Shown piece after piece: positions 61,329 through 64,000 of a stretch of DNA of 64,000 bases (positions are counted from its first letter, which is position 1; every line of letters begins with the position of its first letter). The stretch is taken from assembly GCF_009905615.1 (NCBI RefSeq), contig NZ_JAAAKW010000021.1, forward strand, positions 1 through 64,000, in the 5' to 3' direction. This DNA comes from Pseudomonas sp. SLFW (GTDB taxonomy: Bacteria > Pseudomonadota > Gammaproteobacteria > Pseudomonadales > Pseudomonadaceae). The notes beneath the pieces were generated by a model. It saw only the letters and a program-made list of their open reading frames with translations. It was not told where the DNA came from and searched no databases. The position numbers were made by a program, and so were the translations under genes.

Positions 61329-62672
61329 TTAAGCTTGAGAGGCTAAGACGCGGCGCTCCCAAGGGGTAATTTCGTTGAAGAAACTGGTCAACTCCAGGGT
61401 CTTCGACGCGATGTAGCCTTCGATGAATTCGGCGCCGAACAGTTCCTTGGCCAGAGCGCTGCGTTTCAGACGCTCCAATGCCGCATGCAAGGTACAGGGC
61501 AGCGAGAGATTGTCCGGTACGACGAATTCCCCCTGAATCGGCGCCGATGGCTGCAACCGTTGCTCGATCCCGTAGAGCCCGGCTGAAAGACTAGCTGCAA
61601 TTGCGAGGTAGGGATTGGCGTCTGCACCGGGCAGACGATTTTCCACCCGACGAGCGACCGGTGCACTGGCCGGAATGCGCAACCCGGCCGCACGGTTGTC
61701 GTGGGACCAGCAAGCGTTGTTCGGGGAGGCGAAAGGATGACACAAACGCTGGTAGGAATTGACGTTCGGCGCAAATAAAGCGGTGAAATCCGCCATTGCC
61801 GCCTGCTGCCCGCCAATGAAGTGATGGAATGCCTCCGTCGGCTCCCCCTGCTCATCGCTGAAAATGTTCTGCCCGGTGACGCTGTTGACCACGCTCTGAT
61901 GGATGTGCATCGAACTGCCTGGCGTATGGGCCAGCGGCTTGGCCATGCAGACCACGGTCAGGCCGTGCTTGAGCGCCACTTCCTTGAGCATGTGCTTGAA
62001 CAGGAACGTCTGGTCCGCCAGCAATAAAGGATCGCCATGCAGCAGATTGATCTCGAACTGGCTGACGCCCATTTCGTGCATGAAGGTGTCGCGAGGCAAC
62101 CCCAGCGCAGCCATGCATTTATAGACTTCGCTGAAGAACGGGCGCAGGCCGTTGTTGGAGGTCACGCTGAACGCTGATTGCCCGTCCTCACGACGACCGT
62201 CCAGCCCCACCGGCGGCTTGAACGGCTGAGCGGGATCGCGGTTCGGCGCGAAGACAAAAAACTCCAGTTCGGTGGCCACGACCGGCGCCCAGCCGTGACG
62301 CGCATACCGTGCGATCACCGATTTGAGCTGACCCCGGGTGGACAGGTTGGACGGCTCGCCATCCAGCTCGTCGGCGTCGCAAATCGCCAATGCTCGCGGC
62401 TCATCGCTCCAGGGCAGGCGATGGATCTGTTGCTCGTCAGCGATCAGCGCCAGATCGCCGTCGTCACTGCCGTAGAACTTCGCCGCCGGGTAGCCGCCCA
62501 TGATGCATTGCAGCAGCACGCCCCGGGCCAGTTGCAGGCGTCGCCCTTCGAGAAAGCCCTCTCCCGACATTACTTTTCCACGCGGCACGCCGTTGAGGTC
62601 CGGGGTGACGCATTCAATTTCATCAATGCCCATCAATCGCTGTGCGAGTGAATTATGGCCATCGCTCAACAT
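61329..62672 (-). CDS. glutamine synthetase family protein (PuuA/SpuI-like)
   Basis: A 447-residue type I glutamine synthetase homologue. It has ATELEFFVF, the HEMGVSQFEINLLHGDP metal loop, HIHQSV, and the ATP-binding NRAAGLRIPASAP. The shorter N-terminus and the GVPRGKV loop are those of gamma-glutamylpolyamine synthetases rather than of GlnA, so the likely role is glutamylation of putrescine or another amine for catabolism. Substrate cannot be fixed from sequence. Confidence 0.88.
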   Translation of the reverse strand: MLSDGHNSLAQRLMGIDEIECVTPDLNGVPRGKVMSGEGFLEGRRLQLARGVLLQCIMGGYPAAKFYGSDDGDLALIADEQQIHRLPWSDEPRALAICDADELDGEPSNLSTRGQLKSVIARYARHGWAPVVATELEFFVFAPNRDPAQPFKPPVGLDGRREDGQSAFSVTSNNGLRPFFSEVYKCMAALGLPRDTFMHEMGVSQFEINLLHGDPLLLADQTFLFKHMLKEVALKHGLTVVCMAKPLAHTPGSSMHIHQSVVNSVTGQNIFSDEQGEPTEAFHHFIGGQQAAMADFTALFAPNVNSYQRLCHPFASPNNACWSHDNRAAGLRIPASAPVARRVENRLPGADANPYLAIAASLSAGLYGIEQRLQPSAPIQGEFVVPDNLSLPCTLHAALERLKRSALAKELFGAEFIEGYIASKTLELTSFFNEITPWERRVLASQA

Positions 62673-62864
62673 GACTCAAATCCTTTTTGGCTGGCAGGCC
62701 GCGCGGTGTGGTGCGGCAGGCGTACAAAATAAACGTCGGTCGTTCAAAATATCAAGCATCACAGGTGTTCCTGAACGAACTGGCCGAAATATTGCTGCAC
62801 CTTTGTTTTTTGCCGCATATCCGCCACTTCTCTGACAGGCGGATCAGCCCGTCCGCCCTTTCTG

Positions 62865-64000
62865 ATGATCATCGAGTACGCCGTGACTTTCGATAAAAAG
62901 ACAGCCCATCCCTACTTCCTCGACGCCGGTGATTATCAAGAAACCAACAATGACAGCCGGGTGATGCACCTGTTGTGTCATGCGTTGAACCTCGCCGGGC
63001 TCAATGCGTACATCGCAGGAGGCACGGTGGTCTGTCCGAACCTGGACACCCCGTTGCTGACGGAAGAGATTCTGGAGGCGTGCAGTATTGAGCAGAAACT
63101 ACCGATCGCGGTCTATCCCGGCTCGCTGCAAGGCAACCCATTGTCCAGCCGGGTTGTGGCGCGCTACATCCTCAACGCTTCGGATGATCTGATTGCCAAA
63201 GACGTCGGCACGGTCGATACCGACTTGGTGTTCTACCACAGCCACGACGTCAGTCACCGGGCGACCGAGCCGACGATCCTCACGCTGCCGCTGAACGATG
63301 ACCTACACGTGGCAGCGCCGGAACGTGATGAATTGGAGCGGTTTATCGCATTGACTTTGCAAGCGGCGCAGCGTCACCAAAGCCAGATGAACCTGCAGGT
63401 GTCTCGCTGGCTGGAAGACCGCCATCTGACCACCGTGCAACGTCGGCTGCTGGATCGACACCAAGCGGCACACGCTCAGTCAAGCGTGGGCGTCGTCATC
63501 CTGGATTCGACGGGAGCGGTCGATGCGCTCAGAAAGACGCTGAAAAGCGTGCTGCACTGGCAGGCCAGCTCTGCGACCAGCATTGGTGTTCATGTGCTCA
63601 CGCCTCTAGAACCCGAAGGTCCGCTGCCTTTCGACGTGGAATGGGATCGCCTCGGCCCCTCCACCGCGCACCAGATCAACTCACTGATCGACAAGGTCGA
63701 TCACCAGTGGCTCCTGCTGCTCAACGCTGGAGATGAGTTGATTGACAGTGGCATCTGCATGCTCGAACAGCGGTTGTCGAACTCGCAGGCTTGCATGCTG
63801 TACTGCGATGAAATTCAATTCAGTAGCGGGCATGCAGGGCTGGTATTCAAACCCGACACCAATCTGGATTACCTCATCAGCTTGCCTGTGATCATGGCAA
63901 CGCATTGGCTGTTTCGCCGCGACACGTTTCTGGCCGTGGGTGGACTAGACAGCCAACTGCCCCAAGCGCTGGAGTTCGATCTGATCCTGCGAATCATCGA
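62865..64000 (+). CDS. glycosyltransferase, N-terminal part (cut by window end)
   Basis: An open frame runs to the window edge, giving at least 378 residues. The start is uncertain: ATG at 62865 or GTG at 62883. The N-terminal part (SRVMHLLCHALNLAGLNAYIAGG) resembles the first half of a GT-B enzyme. From about 210 a GT2-like unit begins, with MLYCDEIQFSSG, VFKPDTNLDYL and ALEFDLILRIIE, closely like the middle units of the 975- and 1199-residue transferases in the island. It is probably for surface polysaccharide or flagellin. Confidence 0.8.
   Translation, partial: MIIEYAVTFDKKTAHPYFLDAGDYQETNNDSRVMHLLCHALNLAGLNAYIAGGTVVCPNLDTPLLTEEILEACSIEQKLPIAVYPGSLQGNPLSSRVVARYILNASDDLIAKDVGTVDTDLVFYHSHDVSHRATEPTILTLPLNDDLHVAAPERDELERFIALTLQAAQRHQSQMNLQVSRWLEDRHLTTVQRRLLDRHQAAHAQSSVGVVILDSTGAVDALRKTLKSVLHWQASSATSIGVHVLTPLEPEGPLPFDVEWDRLGPSTAHQINSLIDKVDHQWLLLLNAGDELIDSGICMLEQRLSNSQACMLYCDEIQFSSGHAGLVFKPDTNLDYLISLPVIMATHWLFRRDTFLAVGGLDSQLPQALEFDLILRII

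Overview
This window is a Pseudomonas chromosome segment carrying most of a polar-flagellum gene region. The evidence is the gene order (fleQ-fleSR-fliEFGHIJ next to flaG-fliD-fliS-fliT, then fliC, then flgBCDE/flgFGHIJKL with cheV-cheR), the presence of the Pseudomonas regulators FleQ and FleS/FleR, good sigma54 (GG/GC) and sigma28 (FliA) promoters, and fluorescens/syringae-type REP palindromes. Short flagellins of 282-283 residues fit the fluorescens/syringae side of the genus; species cannot be read from the sequence alone.

Layout. Nearly everything from 161 to 54068 is on the minus strand, so it reads from right to left. 161-5933: fliE-fliF-fliG-fliH-fliI-fliJ (MS ring, switch, export ATPase) behind a sigma54 promoter. 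6230-10476: fleR, fleS and fleQ, the regulatory cascade. 10648-15453: fliT, fliS, fliD, flaG and two tandem flagellin genes, with separate sigma28 promoters for fliST and for each flagellin. 15560-16240: an AT-rich patch with a small secreted protein on the plus strand. 16310-37737: a large flagellin-glycosylation island. It holds a Maf-type (DUF115) protein, a KAS III enzyme, pseB-C-F-G-I for pseudaminic acid (no pseH seen), a 975-residue glycosyltransferase, a CmcI-like protein, a six-gene CDP-deoxysugar cassette (rfbF, rfbG, epimerase, C-methyltransferase, aminotransferase, acetyltransferase) and a 1199-residue multidomain glycosyltransferase. 37857-51893: flgL to flgB (hook-filament junction, rod, rings, hook), including a second, larger hook-protein paralog in which the variable domain appears twice. 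52263-54068: cheR and cheV. 54145-56723 (plus strand): flgA, flgM, flgN and ycgR. 56827-57186: a tandem array of three REP palindrome pairs. 57262-62672: housekeeping and accessory genes (GlxA-type regulator, two SDR proteins, an MFS transporter, a glutamine-synthetase-like enzyme). 62865-64000: the start of another multidomain glycosyltransferase, cut by the window edge.

How it works together. FleQ (sigma54) is expected to switch on fleSR, fliE, flgA, flgB and flgF; the sites seen match this. FlgM holds FliA until the hook is complete, after which FliA promoters drive the flagellins, fliST and flgMN. The island between flgL and fliC would make at least two nucleotide sugars, CMP-pseudaminic acid and a CDP-linked branched amino sugar, and transfer them to flagellin through Maf and the large glycosyltransferases.

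The most interesting points are the missing PseH step beside an unexplained KAS III, the composition of the CDP-sugar cassette, the duplicated-domain hook paralog, the two divergent flagellins, a predicted leaderless flgA transcript and a shared glycosyltransferase module in three proteins.
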